Shown here: positions 22,296 to 30,891 of the stretch, piece by piece | How the letters are laid out: every line of letters begins with the position of its first letter | How positions within the stretch are numbered: position 1 is the stretch's first letter | DNA from: JADJRG01 sp964474905 | Lineage (GTDB): Bacteria; Myxococcota_A; Polyangia; Nannocystales; Nannocystaceae | Direction: 5' to 3' | Assembly: GCA_964474905.1 (NCBI GenBank) | Contig: CAYYUP010000002.1 | Coordinates: forward strand, 158,683 to 222,682 | Length of the DNA stretch: 64,000 bases | Notes under the pieces: model-generated | The model's database searches: none | The model's input: only the letters and a program-made list of their open reading frames with translations | Told to the model about the DNA's origin: nothing | Translations under genes and position numbers: made by a program

Positions 22296-22772
22296 ATGAT
22301 TGCCGAGCAGCCTCGCCTCCTGGTGGTCGCCGCGTTGGTCTGGCTCGATCCGGGTCGACTGCTATTCCAGCGCAGGGGGCTGCGAGCGAGCCATGGCGCT
22401 GGCATGCTCGAGTTTCCCGGCGGCAAGGTCGAGCCTGGAGAAGCCCCTACTGCGGCTCTTGCTCGGGAACTGGTCGAGGAGTGGGGGCCGAAGGCCAGTG
22501 TTTTGCACGTCGGTCCGATCGCCGAGGTACTGCACCACAAATACGCCGCGCCAGGGCCCGAAGTGGTGCTCCTGCTCTATCACGTACGGGGGGCGGCGCT
22601 CGTTGCGCATGGCCCGTGGGAGGCATTGTTGACCCCTGAAGAGGGAGTTACGCTGCACGAATCCGTGCTCGCGGATCTTGTTGCGCCGGCATTTCTCGCC
22701 GCGGACAGGGCCCTCATCACCCGCCTTGCCTGTCGGCAACTCGCCTGCCCCTGGGCTCTGCGCTCGTCGTGA
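22296..22772 (+). CDS. Nudix hydrolase, MutT-like
   Basis: The 158-residue protein has a full Nudix box, G-x5-E-x7-REL-x-EE-x-G, seen as GGKVEPGEAPTAALARELVEEWG with its Glu metal ligands intact. Nudix enzymes hydrolyse nucleoside diphosphates linked to another group X. The LLFQRRG and LEFPGGKVE context is typical of MutT/8-oxo-dGTP pyrophosphatases, but substrate cannot be fixed from sequence. It is divergent from the DUF507 gene with 61 bases between the starts. No clear Shine-Dalgarno precedes the ATG. Confidence 0.85.
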   Translation: MIAEQPRLLVVAALVWLDPGRLLFQRRGLRASHGAGMLEFPGGKVEPGEAPTAALARELVEEWGPKASVLHVGPIAEVLHHKYAAPGPEVVLLLYHVRGAALVAHGPWEALLTPEEGVTLHESVLADLVAPAFLAADRALITRLACRQLACPWALRSS

Positions 22773-22788
22773 TCTTCGCCACAGCGAG

Positions 22789-23280
22789 CTAGATCGAGGC
22801 GCCTTCGTAGCGACCGATGCAGATGTAGGCCTCGCCTTGTTCGTCGTTGGCGGAGGTGGCTAGATCCCGACGGCGGAAGAGTGCAGCCTCGACGATCGTG
22901 CCCTCCTGGGCGTCGATCACCAGGTAGTCGACGGGGAAGCCCGCCGCGATCGCAGCCCTCGCATCTTCGTCGGAGAAGTAGGCGCCGACCCGGGGATGCG
23001 AGTGATAGATCACCGTCACCGGGTGCTCTCCCTCAAACGATCGCACCAGATCCAGGAGTTCGCGGCCGCCGATATTGTAGCCATTTGCGGCGGTGCGCGG
23101 GTGGGCCTCTGGGTCGAGCGCGTGCAGCTGATCCTGGCGATTTTTACAGCACCGGACCACGAGCGAATCGCCCTCACCTGTCAGGTAGCCACAGCACTCG
23201 TTGGGGAACTCGGCGCGGGCGTGGCGGTAGAGCTCCTCGAGGGCAGCTGCAGGGATCGCGAGTTGTTTTGGATCGGCCAT
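22789..23280 (-). CDS. mec: JAMM/MPN+ metalloprotease, Mec+-like (CysO-cysteine hydrolase)
   Basis: The 163-residue protein carries an intact JAMM zinc motif: HSHP followed by seven residues and SDED, plus the upstream catalytic Glu in FPNECCGYLTG. In Mycobacterium tuberculosis Mec+ cleaves cysteine from the CysO-cysteine adduct. This protein sits last in an operon with CysM-like and CysO-like genes, so the same job is the natural inference. It begins 6 bases after the CysM-like stop. Structurally it is a stand-alone JAMM domain with a short C-terminal tail. Confidence 0.85.
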   Translation of the reverse strand: MADPKQLAIPAAALEELYRHARAEFPNECCGYLTGEGDSLVVRCCKNRQDQLHALDPEAHPRTAANGYNIGGRELLDLVRSFEGEHPVTVIYHSHPRVGAYFSDEDARAAIAAGFPVDYLVIDAQEGTIVEAALFRRRDLATSANDEQGEAYICIGRYEGASI

Positions 23281-23286
23281 GGTGTG

Positions 23287-24255
23287 CTACCAGACGTATT
23301 GCTTTTCCCATTTAAGCGGCACGAAGTAGCGGTCGCCGCGATCGCAGAGCACGGTGACGACTAGCCCTGACTTGCCCTTGGAGGCGAGTTCGCGACCGAT
23401 CTGCAGGGCACCGGCGACGTTGGCCCCCGACGAGTGACCGACAAAGAGCCCCTCGTCTTCGGCGAGGCGCTCGGCCATATCCCAGCCCTCGTCGGTCGAC
23501 ATCCAGATCGTATCGTCGAGCACGCTGGGGTCGTAGATCTCGGGGACGAGCGAACTCGGCAGGTGTTTCATGCCCTCGAGTCCGTGCATCGAGTCGTCGG
23601 GCTGGATGGCGACGCAGCGCACGTTTGGGTTGAACTCGTGCAGGCGACGGGAGGTGCCGACGACGGTGCCGCTGGTGCCTATGCCGGTGACGAAGTGGGT
23701 GATCTTACCCGCGGTTTGCTCCCAAATTTCGGGTGCAGTTGTCGCGTAGTGGGCCCCGGGGTTGGCGGCGTTGGAGTATTGGTCGGGATAGAAGTAGCGG
23801 TCAGAGTGACGCTTGGCGAGTTCACGGGCGAGAACGATTGCGCCGTCGCTGCCCTCCATCGGGCTCGAGTAGATGATCTCGACCCCGTAGGCGGTGGTCA
23901 CCTGCTTGCGCGGGATGGTCACGTTTTCGGGCATGACCAAGGTGACGGGCACACCCAAGGCGGCGCCGACCATCGCGTAGGCGATGCCAGTGTTGCCGCT
24001 CGTCGAGTCGAGGAGGCGCATGCCCGGACGGATGGCACCGCTCTTCAGGGCTGCGCGGATGATGAAGAGTGCGGCCCGATCTTTGACCGAGCCGGCGGGG
24101 TTGCTGAACTCGCACTTGGCCCAAAGTTCGACGCCCGGACAATCGCGCTCGATCCGATGCAAGCGGACCAAGGGCGTATTGCCGATGAGATCGGTGATGC
24201 TGTCGACACAGACGGCACGCTTGGCGCGCAGCTCGGCCATCAGCTGCTCACGCAC
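23287..24255 (-). CDS. cysM: cysteine synthase, CysM-like (CysO-dependent type)
   Basis: This PLP enzyme of fold type II has about 322 residues. It shows the cofactor Lys in NPAGSVKDRAALF, the substrate loop STSGNTGIAYAM and the phosphate-binding loop GIGTSGTVVGTSR. The neighbours (CysO carrier, JAMM protease) point to the CysM variant that uses O-phosphoserine and CysO thiocarboxylate rather than free sulfide. The substrate is inferred, not read from sequence. I set the start at the GTG at 24255, which has AAAGG upstream; an ATG at 24240 is the alternative. Any longer start would run into cysO. Confidence 0.85.
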   Translation of the reverse strand: MREQLMAELRAKRAVCVDSITDLIGNTPLVRLHRIERDCPGVELWAKCEFSNPAGSVKDRAALFIIRAALKSGAIRPGMRLLDSTSGNTGIAYAMVGAALGVPVTLVMPENVTIPRKQVTTAYGVEIIYSSPMEGSDGAIVLARELAKRHSDRYFYPDQYSNAANPGAHYATTAPEIWEQTAGKITHFVTGIGTSGTVVGTSRRLHEFNPNVRCVAIQPDDSMHGLEGMKHLPSSLVPEIYDPSVLDDTIWMSTDEGWDMAERLAEDEGLFVGHSSGANVAGALQIGRELASKGKSGLVVTVLCDRGDRYFVPLKWEKQYVW

Positions 24256-24283
24256 TGAGCTGACCTTTTGGTCAGGCCCTGAG

Positions 24284-24556
24284 CTAGCCGCCGGCGATCG
24301 CCGGGATGATGCTGATCTCGTCATTATCTGCGACTTCGGTCTCGAGGTTTTTGAGGAAGCGGATGTCTTCGTCGCCGACGAAGATGTTGATGAAGCGGCG
24401 GACGTTGCCCTTTGCATCGCAAATCCGTTCGCGGATCCCGGGGTGTGCGGCTTCGATATTGGTCAGGAGCTCACCGACGGTGGAGCCGCTGATCGAGATC
24501 TCCTCGCTGCCTTCGGTGTACTTGCGGAGGGGGGTAGGGATACGGATGGTTGGCAT
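24284..24556 (-). CDS. cysO: CysO-type sulfur carrier protein (ThiS/MoaD beta-grasp fold)
   Basis: The 90-residue protein ends in IIPAIAGG; the exposed Gly-Gly is the hallmark of ubiquitin-like sulfur carriers that form a C-terminal thiocarboxylate. The body (MPTIRIPTPLRKYTEG, FINIFVGDEDIRFL, VADNDEISIIPA) closely follows the pattern of mycobacterial CysO as I remember it. The E1-like gene sits directly upstream and CysM-like and JAMM genes directly downstream. Together these make a protein-bound sulfur route to cysteine the best reading. MoaD or ThiS function is less likely given the neighbours. Confidence 0.9.
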   Translation of the reverse strand: MPTIRIPTPLRKYTEGSEEISISGSTVGELLTNIEAAHPGIRERICDAKGNVRRFINIFVGDEDIRFLKNLETEVADNDEISIIPAIAGG

Positions 24557-24586
24557 GGTGGTGAGTGGGGGGGGGCGGGCAATCGT

Positions 24587-25324
24587 TTAAAAAAGGGGCG
24601 TGTGTGGAGGCGGATTTGTTGTGTGCGTGCTCGAGCAGGCGGGGCAGCTGGGACGCGGGCGCGGGCGCAGGGTCTGGATCTGCAGGGTAAAGAGGTCCAT
24701 TGCCAGCAATGTGCCGGCGGACTCCAGCTGGTCTGTGGCCAGGCGCCAGGCGTGTAGGGCCATGAGGTGGCCGAAGAAGCCCACCGCAGTGCCGATGACC
24801 CCGACCGCCGAACAGGGTGCCGCGAGTTCGGGGGGGGGCGGTGACTCAAAGATGCAGCGGTAGCAGGCCCCCGCGCCAGGGTGCAGTGCGAGGGCTTGAC
24901 CGCGCCAGCGCTGGGCTCCGCCGATCACCGCAGGTATGCCGCGGGCGAGGCAGGCGTCGTTGACCATGAATTTGAGGCGGGGACTGTCGGTGCACTCGAG
25001 GACCAGGGCGTCGCTTTGGTTGCGATCCAGGAGAAGGGCCAGGCTTTTGGCGTCGACGTCGAGGACTTGGGCGTCGATCTTCAGGTCGTGCGCTCGCCGC
25101 TGGAGCTGCGCCTTGGCGGCACTCGCCTTGGCTGCGCCGACGTCCCCGACATCAAAGAGCACCTGACGCTGGAGGTTGCTGGTCTCTACCCGGTCGCGGT
25201 CGACGATCGTCAGACGGCGAGCCCCGGCGGCGAGCAAACCGAGCAGCGCGGGTGCGCCTAGGCCCCCCGCACCCAGCACCAGGAAGTGATCCCGAGGACC
25301 GTGCTCCGCTGTCAGTCTCGACAT
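24587..25324 (-). CDS. ThiF/MoeB/E1-like adenylyltransferase activating CysO
   Basis: The 245-residue protein has the nucleotide-binding GAGGLGAPALLGLLAAGA at the N-terminus, the E1 signature VDRDRVETSNLQRQVLF with the Arg finger, and a C-terminal zinc site from CYRC and CPAC. These enzymes adenylate the C-terminal Gly of a beta-grasp sulfur carrier before sulfur transfer. Unlike MoeZ, no rhodanese domain follows, so the sulfur donor must be another protein or free sulfide. It lies 30 bases upstream of cysO and 18 downstream of cysK in the operon. Confidence 0.88.
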   Translation of the reverse strand: MSRLTAEHGPRDHFLVLGAGGLGAPALLGLLAAGARRLTIVDRDRVETSNLQRQVLFDVGDVGAAKASAAKAQLQRRAHDLKIDAQVLDVDAKSLALLLDRNQSDALVLECTDSPRLKFMVNDACLARGIPAVIGGAQRWRGQALALHPGAGACYRCIFESPPPPELAAPCSAVGVIGTAVGFFGHLMALHAWRLATDQLESAGTLLAMDLFTLQIQTLRPRPRPSCPACSSTHTTNPPPHTPLF

Positions 25325-25342
25325 GGGGTTCCGCGCGTCGTC

Positions 25343-26299
25343 CTAGCGGAGTTCGCCGGCAGTGGTGAAGTACTCGTCGAGGCTGAAGTAGCGCTCGCCG
25401 GTGTCGCAGAGGATTGTGATGACGTTCTTGCCGGGCCCGAGATCCGCGGCCAGGCGCTCGGCGGCGACCAGGCCCGCCCCCGAGGAGATGCCGACGAGCA
25501 GTCCCTCTTCGGTGGCGAGGCGTTTTTTCATGCGGTAGGCGTCGGCATCTTCGACGGTGACGATGCGGTCGTAGATCGTGGTGTCCAAAACCTTGGGTAC
25601 AAAACCGGCGCCGATCCCTTGGATCTTGTGGGGCCCCGCCGGACCGCCGCTCAGCACCGGTGAGCGTGTGGGCTCGACGGCGATGATGCGCACGTCGGGG
25701 TTGTGTTTGCGCAGGGCTAGACCTACGCCGGTGATCGTGCCACCGGTGCCGACCGCTGAGACGAAGCCATCGATCGAGCGTTCCTGCATCTGCTCGATGA
25801 TCTCGACTGCGGTGGAGACCCGGTGGATCTCGGGGTTCGCCGGGTTCTCGAATTGCTGGAGCATCACGTGATCGTCGCGCTCGCAGAGCTCGATCGCGCG
25901 ACCGACTGCGCCGCCCATCGTCTGGTCTTCGGGGGTGAGCACGATCTCCGCGCCGTAGGCCTTGAGCAGGTTGCGGCGCTCGAGGCTCATGCTCTCGGGC
26001 ATCGTTAGGATCAGGCGGTAGCCCTTAACGGCGGCGACCAGGGCGAGGCCGATGCCTGTGTTGCCGCTGGTTGGTTCGACGAGCACGCTCTTGCCGGGGC
26101 GAATTTGGCCACTGGCCTCGGCCGCCTCGATCATCGCCAGGGCGATGCGATCTTTTACCGAGCCGCCGGGGTTGAGCATCTCGCATTTCCCCCAGACGGC
26201 TGCATGGGTCTTGGGGCCGCCAGCGGTCTTGCTGAGGCGGACCAGCGGGGTATTGCCGATGAGGCCGAGGATGTCTTCGACGAGTGCTGGTCGTTGCAT
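25343..26299 (-). CDS. cysK: cysteine synthase A (O-acetylserine sulfhydrylase)
   Basis: The 318-residue fold type II PLP enzyme has cofactor Lys in NPGGSVKDRIAL, the asparagine/substrate loop PTSGNTGIGLAL, the phosphate loop VGTGGTITGVG and the C-terminal ILCDTGERYFS. Length and motifs fit CysK. It is the second cysteine synthase of this operon; the other belongs to the CysM class. One may use free sulfide and O-acetylserine and the other carrier-bound sulfur. It starts 23 bases after the Rrf2 regulator gene. Confidence 0.92.
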   Translation of the reverse strand: MQRPALVEDILGLIGNTPLVRLSKTAGGPKTHAAVWGKCEMLNPGGSVKDRIALAMIEAAEASGQIRPGKSVLVEPTSGNTGIGLALVAAVKGYRLILTMPESMSLERRNLLKAYGAEIVLTPEDQTMGGAVGRAIELCERDDHVMLQQFENPANPEIHRVSTAVEIIEQMQERSIDGFVSAVGTGGTITGVGLALRKHNPDVRIIAVEPTRSPVLSGGPAGPHKIQGIGAGFVPKVLDTTIYDRIVTVEDADAYRMKKRLATEEGLLVGISSGAGLVAAERLAADLGPGKNVITILCDTGERYFSLDEYFTTAGELR

Positions 26300-26322
26300 A
26301 AGGATGGGGGGCCGGAGCCGAT

Positions 26323-26733
26323 TCAGATCACATAGTCGGCGGCGAGTCTGCGGAACTGCTCGCGCGCCTCGGAGATCAAATCTTCGAGGTTGAGACCGCC
26401 GACGAGCTGGGCCATACGGCCGTCGACCGCTCGCTCGACGAGGCTAGTGATTTCGTCCTGGGGCTCACCGGCGTTGCTTTGATTGCTGGAGGAGAGTACG
26501 GAGAGGACATCCGCAAGAATAATTTCGTTGGCGGGGCGAGCTAGCTTGTATCCGCCGCGCGGTCCCCGCTTTCCGATCACAAAACCCGCTTTGCGAAGCT
26601 CGCCAATGATCTCCTCGAGATAGCGCGACGGGATCGCCTGTTTTTCCGCGATGACTTGGGCGGAGGCGTAGCCTCGGTGGGCGACATGGCACAGTGCGCG
26701 CAGTCCGTATCGGGCTTTGGTGGTTAGTTGCAT
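26323..26733 (-). CDS. Rrf2-family transcriptional regulator (CymR/IscR-like)
   Basis: I start it at the ATG at 26733, which has GAGG about 8 bases upstream and the usual N-terminus MQLTTKARYGLRALCHVA (136 residues). The winged-helix includes VIAEKQAIPSRYLEEIIGELRKAGFV and the wing KRGPRGGYKLARP, both characteristic of Rrf2 proteins. The three Cys of IscR that hold an Fe-S cluster are absent, which favours a CymR-like sensor of cysteine metabolism. That fits its position as first gene of the cysteine operon, which it probably controls along with itself. Confidence 0.88.
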   Translation of the reverse strand: MQLTTKARYGLRALCHVAHRGYASAQVIAEKQAIPSRYLEEIIGELRKAGFVIGKRGPRGGYKLARPANEIILADVLSVLSSSNQSNAGEPQDEITSLVERAVDGRMAQLVGGLNLEDLISEAREQFRRLAADYVI

Positions 26734-26842
26734 GGCGTTCCTCGCGAGTTGTCCGTAGGGCATAAAAAACCCAAGAGCTATGTGTCATCGGTCTTCGAGG
26801 TTCGCGGTCGGCCACGTCGGAATCCGCAAGACTAGCCGAATT

Positions 26843-26862
26843 GAGCATCTAGAGAAATACTC
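26843..26862. promoter_or_regulatory. imperfect inverted repeat upstream of the Rrf2 gene, possible operator
   Basis: Half-sites GAGCAT and ATACTC bracket an AT-rich core in the 234-base gap between the regulator gene and efp. Rrf2 proteins bind such imperfect AT-rich palindromes. The match is partial and rests on position and symmetry only. Confidence 0.25.
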
Positions 26863-26967
26863 ATAATTGGCCGACAAATAGGTGCGCATGTCCCGCATGT
26901 CTCTAGTCTGCGTCGATTCTGTCGAGACGGTTGACAGGTATGGTGGCGAGCAAGTACCCAGCCAGCG

Positions 26968-27528
26968 ATGGACGTCTCTGATCTGCGCAAGAACGCCAAG
27001 CTCGAGATCGACGGGCAACCCTACGTTGTCGTCGACTTTCAGTTCGTAAAGCCGGGCAAGGGCCAAGGCCTCTACAAATGCAAGATCAAGAACATGATCA
27101 CGGGCGCTGTTCTCGATCGCACCTGGCGCTCCGGTGAGCGCCTGGAGGCCGCCAACGTCGAGTCGCGGAAGATGCAGTATCTCTTCTCAACCGGAGAGAC
27201 CTACACCTTCATGGACAGCGAGACCTTCGAGCAGGTCGAGCTCTCGCAGGGCATCATCGGCAACGACGCCAACTACCTCCTCGACAACCTCGACTGCGAC
27301 ATTTTGTTTTACAACGAGCGCCCGGTTGGTCTCTCGTTGTCGAGCCACATCGTCATGGAGATCGTCGAGGCAGAGCCGGGCGTCAAGGGGGATACCGCGA
27401 CCGGCGTCACCAAGACCGCGAAGGTGAGCACCGGTTACGCGATCCAGGTGCCGCTCTTTATCAAGGTCGGCGAGCGCGTGAAGATCGATACCCGCACCGG
27501 CGCCTATATCGAGCGCGTCAACAAGTGA
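26968..27528 (+). CDS. efp: elongation factor P
   Basis: The 186-residue protein has the normal EF-P length and three beta-barrel domains. The loop KPGKGQGLYKCK in domain I carries the modifiable Lys (Lys31). The signature of domain III is seen near the end (STGYAIQVPLFIKVGERVKIDTRTGAYIERV, in two parts). EF-P rescues ribosomes stalled on polyproline. The next gene encodes the ligase that beta-lysylates this Lys, which supports lysyl-type modification. Polyproline-rich proteins such as the TonB at 30010 are likely clients. Confidence 0.97.
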   Translation: MDVSDLRKNAKLEIDGQPYVVVDFQFVKPGKGQGLYKCKIKNMITGAVLDRTWRSGERLEAANVESRKMQYLFSTGETYTFMDSETFEQVELSQGIIGNDANYLLDNLDCDILFYNERPVGLSLSSHIVMEIVEAEPGVKGDTATGVTKTAKVSTGYAIQVPLFIKVGERVKIDTRTGAYIERVNK

Positions 27529-27622
27529 TCTGGCCGCGGCGCGGGTCCTTTGGGCTCGCACCAATAGTGAGCTGGCATCATCGACGCGTGCCCTTTGAGA
27601 TGGCGCTGACAGAGGCCTCTGG

Positions 27623-28621
27623 GTGAGCGCGCCTGTCGATGGGTTGTCCTGGCCAGCTCGCGTGGATCTCTGGGACAGGGGCCTGGCAGCGGTTCGTGCC
27701 TATTTCCGCGGCTCGGGTCTGCGCGAGGTATCGACGCCGGTGCGCGTCGCTGGCGTTGCGGTCGAACCCTTCATCGAGCCCATCGCTGCGCCGCCTGGTT
27801 ATCTGGCGACCAGTCCCGAACTGGTGATGAAGCGCCTCCTTTGTCGAGGTAGCGGGTCGATTTTTCAGGTCAGCCACGTCTTTCGTGCGGCCGAGAGGGG
27901 AGCTCGTCACTCGGAGGAGTTTCACCTGATCGAGTGGTACCGAGTTGAGGCTCCGCTCGTGCAGCTGCGCCGTGATGTCGAGGCGTTGATCGACGCTGTG
28001 TTCGACGCGACCGGACGACCCCGTGTTGGTGAGTGGTCGAGCGTCGGCATTATGGATGTTGTCGAGGCGACCCTGGGCCTTCGGTTGCGTGGTGATGAGG
28101 ACAGCCCTGAGCTGATCGGGCTCGCGGCGAAGTGCGGCTTAAAACTCGTCGCCTTTGGACTCGATGATCCTGCGCCCGAGGTCCGACGTCTCGCGGCTTG
28201 GACCGCCTTCTTGAGCGAGTGGTCCGATCGGCACCTCGACCTGTGGTTGGCGACGCGTCAGGGGGTTCACCTCTGCGACTTTCCTCCGGTGCTCGCGGCC
28301 CTCTCGGAAATCCGGGAGACAGGGGGCGTTTTGAGAGCTGCGCGTTTTGAGAGTTTTGTGGGAGGTGTGGAGCTCGCGAATGGCTACCAAGAGCTCCGCG
28401 ATCCGGTCGAGCAGGGGGCCCGTTTTGCGGCTGTTGGAGGTCTGCGGGAGGCGCTTGGCCTGCCGCCGTTGGCCAACGATGAGGGCTTTCTCGAGGATAT
28501 GCGGGGTTACGGGCTGCCCTGCTGTGCGGGGGTGGCTCTCGGTCTCGATCGCCTGCTGATGCTCGCGGCCGGCGCAGATCGTTTGGATCAGGTCGCGTTG
28601 GCTCTCAGCGCGCCGAATTGA
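27623..28621 (+). CDS. epmA: EF-P lysyl-ligase EpmA (GenX/PoxA family)
   Basis: At 332 residues it is a class II lysyl-tRNA-synthetase-like catalytic core with no anticodon-binding domain. Visible motifs are motif 2 (FQVSHVFRAAERG...EFHLIEWYR) and motif 3 (GVALGLDRLLML), with the amino-acid pocket ANGYQELRDP. EpmA attaches (R)-beta-lysine to EF-P. Its adjacency to efp (94 bases) strengthens the call. The lysine 2,3-aminomutase EpmB is not in the window. The start is a GTG at 27623 with only a weak ribosome site. Confidence 0.92.
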   Translation: MSAPVDGLSWPARVDLWDRGLAAVRAYFRGSGLREVSTPVRVAGVAVEPFIEPIAAPPGYLATSPELVMKRLLCRGSGSIFQVSHVFRAAERGARHSEEFHLIEWYRVEAPLVQLRRDVEALIDAVFDATGRPRVGEWSSVGIMDVVEATLGLRLRGDEDSPELIGLAAKCGLKLVAFGLDDPAPEVRRLAAWTAFLSEWSDRHLDLWLATRQGVHLCDFPPVLAALSEIRETGGVLRAARFESFVGGVELANGYQELRDPVEQGARFAAVGGLREALGLPPLANDEGFLEDMRGYGLPCCAGVALGLDRLLMLAAGADRLDQVALALSAPN

Positions 28622-28860
28622 ACCGAGTTGAGCTGAAATCTACAGCGACAGGCCTGCGTACTTCACCCGCTGGGGAGATCGTCAGCGAGCCAACATCGGA
28701 TACGATTTCTCGATGTTCGTTTGAGGAGGAAGGGCAGGATTTTCCCGATAATCGCACCGGGGCCGCTCAGATCGCGCTCTTTGGCGGCCTCTCGACAACT
28801 CGCGGCCGAGGCGCCGGGCGTCTTGCGATTTGAGACCAGGTCTGTACACTGGCGCTCTCC

Positions 28861-29943
28861 ATGCGTTCATTCGTCATCGGCGTCACCTTAGGTGCACTGC
28901 TCGGGCTCTCAGGATGTACGAAGATCCAGGCGCGCGATCTCATCCGTGAAGCGAACACGGATTACCGAGACGGCAAGTACCGCGACGCGATCGACAAGTA
29001 CACCGAGGCTATCTCCCTCGAGTCGGACGGCGTCACCGTCTACTGGAATCGCGCGTGCGCGGCCGAGAGCATCGTTCTCAAGAGTAAGGACCCTGATTCG
29101 ATCAAGGCCCGCAAGGGCTACGCGGATATGGCCCTGGCAGACTTCAAGACGTGGCTTGACCGCCTCGAGGAGCCGCAGCCAGAGGATGCCGAGCAGTACG
29201 AGATGCACCGTCTCGCGCTCCTCGATGCCGACGAGCGTTGTGACGATCTGCTGAGCTACTGGCTCGACCGGCACAACAAAAACGCCACCGAAGAAGGCCT
29301 CTACACCACGATCTCGCGCCAGTACGACAAATGCGGTCGTACCAAAGAGGCCGATGAGTGGTTCGAAAAGCGGATTCAGGACTTCCCGGACAGCGTGCGC
29401 GCCTACCACGGCCTGGCGATCCGGCGCTTTGAGCCGCTCTTCCCGGATCCCGATAGCACCGCGCCGTACAACACAAATTTCTCGGACCAAGAGCGCCTAG
29501 ACATCGCCAACGACGTCATCAAGCTGCTCGACAAAGCGACGATGCGCGATCCCAAATTTAGGGACGCGTACATCTGGCGGTCGATGGCCTACACCCAGCG
29601 GGCTCTCGCGCGGCGCTTTACCGACGATGAAGAGAACCAAACGTTAGACGAGGGACTAAATCGCCTTCTCGCTCGCGAGGACACGATGCTCGCGTGGAAA
29701 CAGCAAAAAGCTGTCTGCGACATCGACTCACTCCCTGAGTGCACCGAGGCCCAGATCAAGGCGGGCGTGGCCGGAGGAGGTGGCTGCTGCCTGTTGCCGC
29801 CCGCACCGCTGACCGCCGAAGAACTCGTCGCGGACGCCGTGCAAAAGAAAGAAATCGAGCAGCAGATCCGCGACGCAGCGGGTGACGCCGAGGCTCTAGA
29901 GCCGACCAAAAAGAAGAAAAAGAAGGGCAAGCGAAAGCGCTAA
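28861..29943 (+). CDS. TPR-containing lipoprotein
   Basis: The 360-residue protein has a short lipoprotein signal MRSFVIGVTLGALLGLSGC, with Cys19 as the lipid anchor. TPR-like helices follow, such as ANTDYRDGKYRDAIDKYTEAI. Further repeats occur near residues 140-200, and a Gly/Cys patch (AGGGGCCLLPP) sits near residue 300. The tail is strongly basic (KKKKKKGKRKR), which may touch peptidoglycan or LPS. It is 66 bases upstream of the TonB gene and is likely part of the TonB-ExbB-ExbD cluster. TPR lipoproteins accompany Agl/Glt-type TolQR motors in myxobacteria; that comparison is inference. Confidence 0.82.
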   Translation: MRSFVIGVTLGALLGLSGCTKIQARDLIREANTDYRDGKYRDAIDKYTEAISLESDGVTVYWNRACAAESIVLKSKDPDSIKARKGYADMALADFKTWLDRLEEPQPEDAEQYEMHRLALLDADERCDDLLSYWLDRHNKNATEEGLYTTISRQYDKCGRTKEADEWFEKRIQDFPDSVRAYHGLAIRRFEPLFPDPDSTAPYNTNFSDQERLDIANDVIKLLDKATMRDPKFRDAYIWRSMAYTQRALARRFTDDEENQTLDEGLNRLLAREDTMLAWKQQKAVCDIDSLPECTEAQIKAGVAGGGGCCLLPPAPLTAEELVADAVQKKEIEQQIRDAAGDAEALEPTKKKKKKGKRKR

Positions 29944-30009
29944 ACCGCTTGTCTAGGCCTCGGCGCGCCTCCACGCGTTTGAGCAGGGGCACCGCAGAGG
30001 AGGAGACCC

Positions 30010-30804
<795 letters not shown>

Positions 30805-30815
30805 CCGTGGGCTTG

Positions 30816-30835
30816 GGGAGGCGAGAACGCCGCCC
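30816..30835 (+). other. hairpin between tonB-like and exbB-like genes
   Basis: Arms GGG-A-GGCG and CGCC-G-CCC pair around an AGAA loop with one mismatch. There is no T-run, so it could be an RNA-stability or attenuation element rather than a terminator. Confidence 0.35.
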
Positions 30836-30891
30836 GACCCGTCGACTCACTCACGTACGACCGAAGCGAAGAAAGCAAAAGGCCCCCCCTG

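Noticed and set aside
26931..26959. TTGACA as -35 box of efp
   Set aside because: No acceptable -10 hexamer follows at 16-18 bases, and the start codon would be too close.
28618..28833. Small 71-codon frame after epmA
   Set aside because: It overlaps the epmA stop, has no family likeness and no clear ribosome site. I treat 28622-28860 as non-coding.
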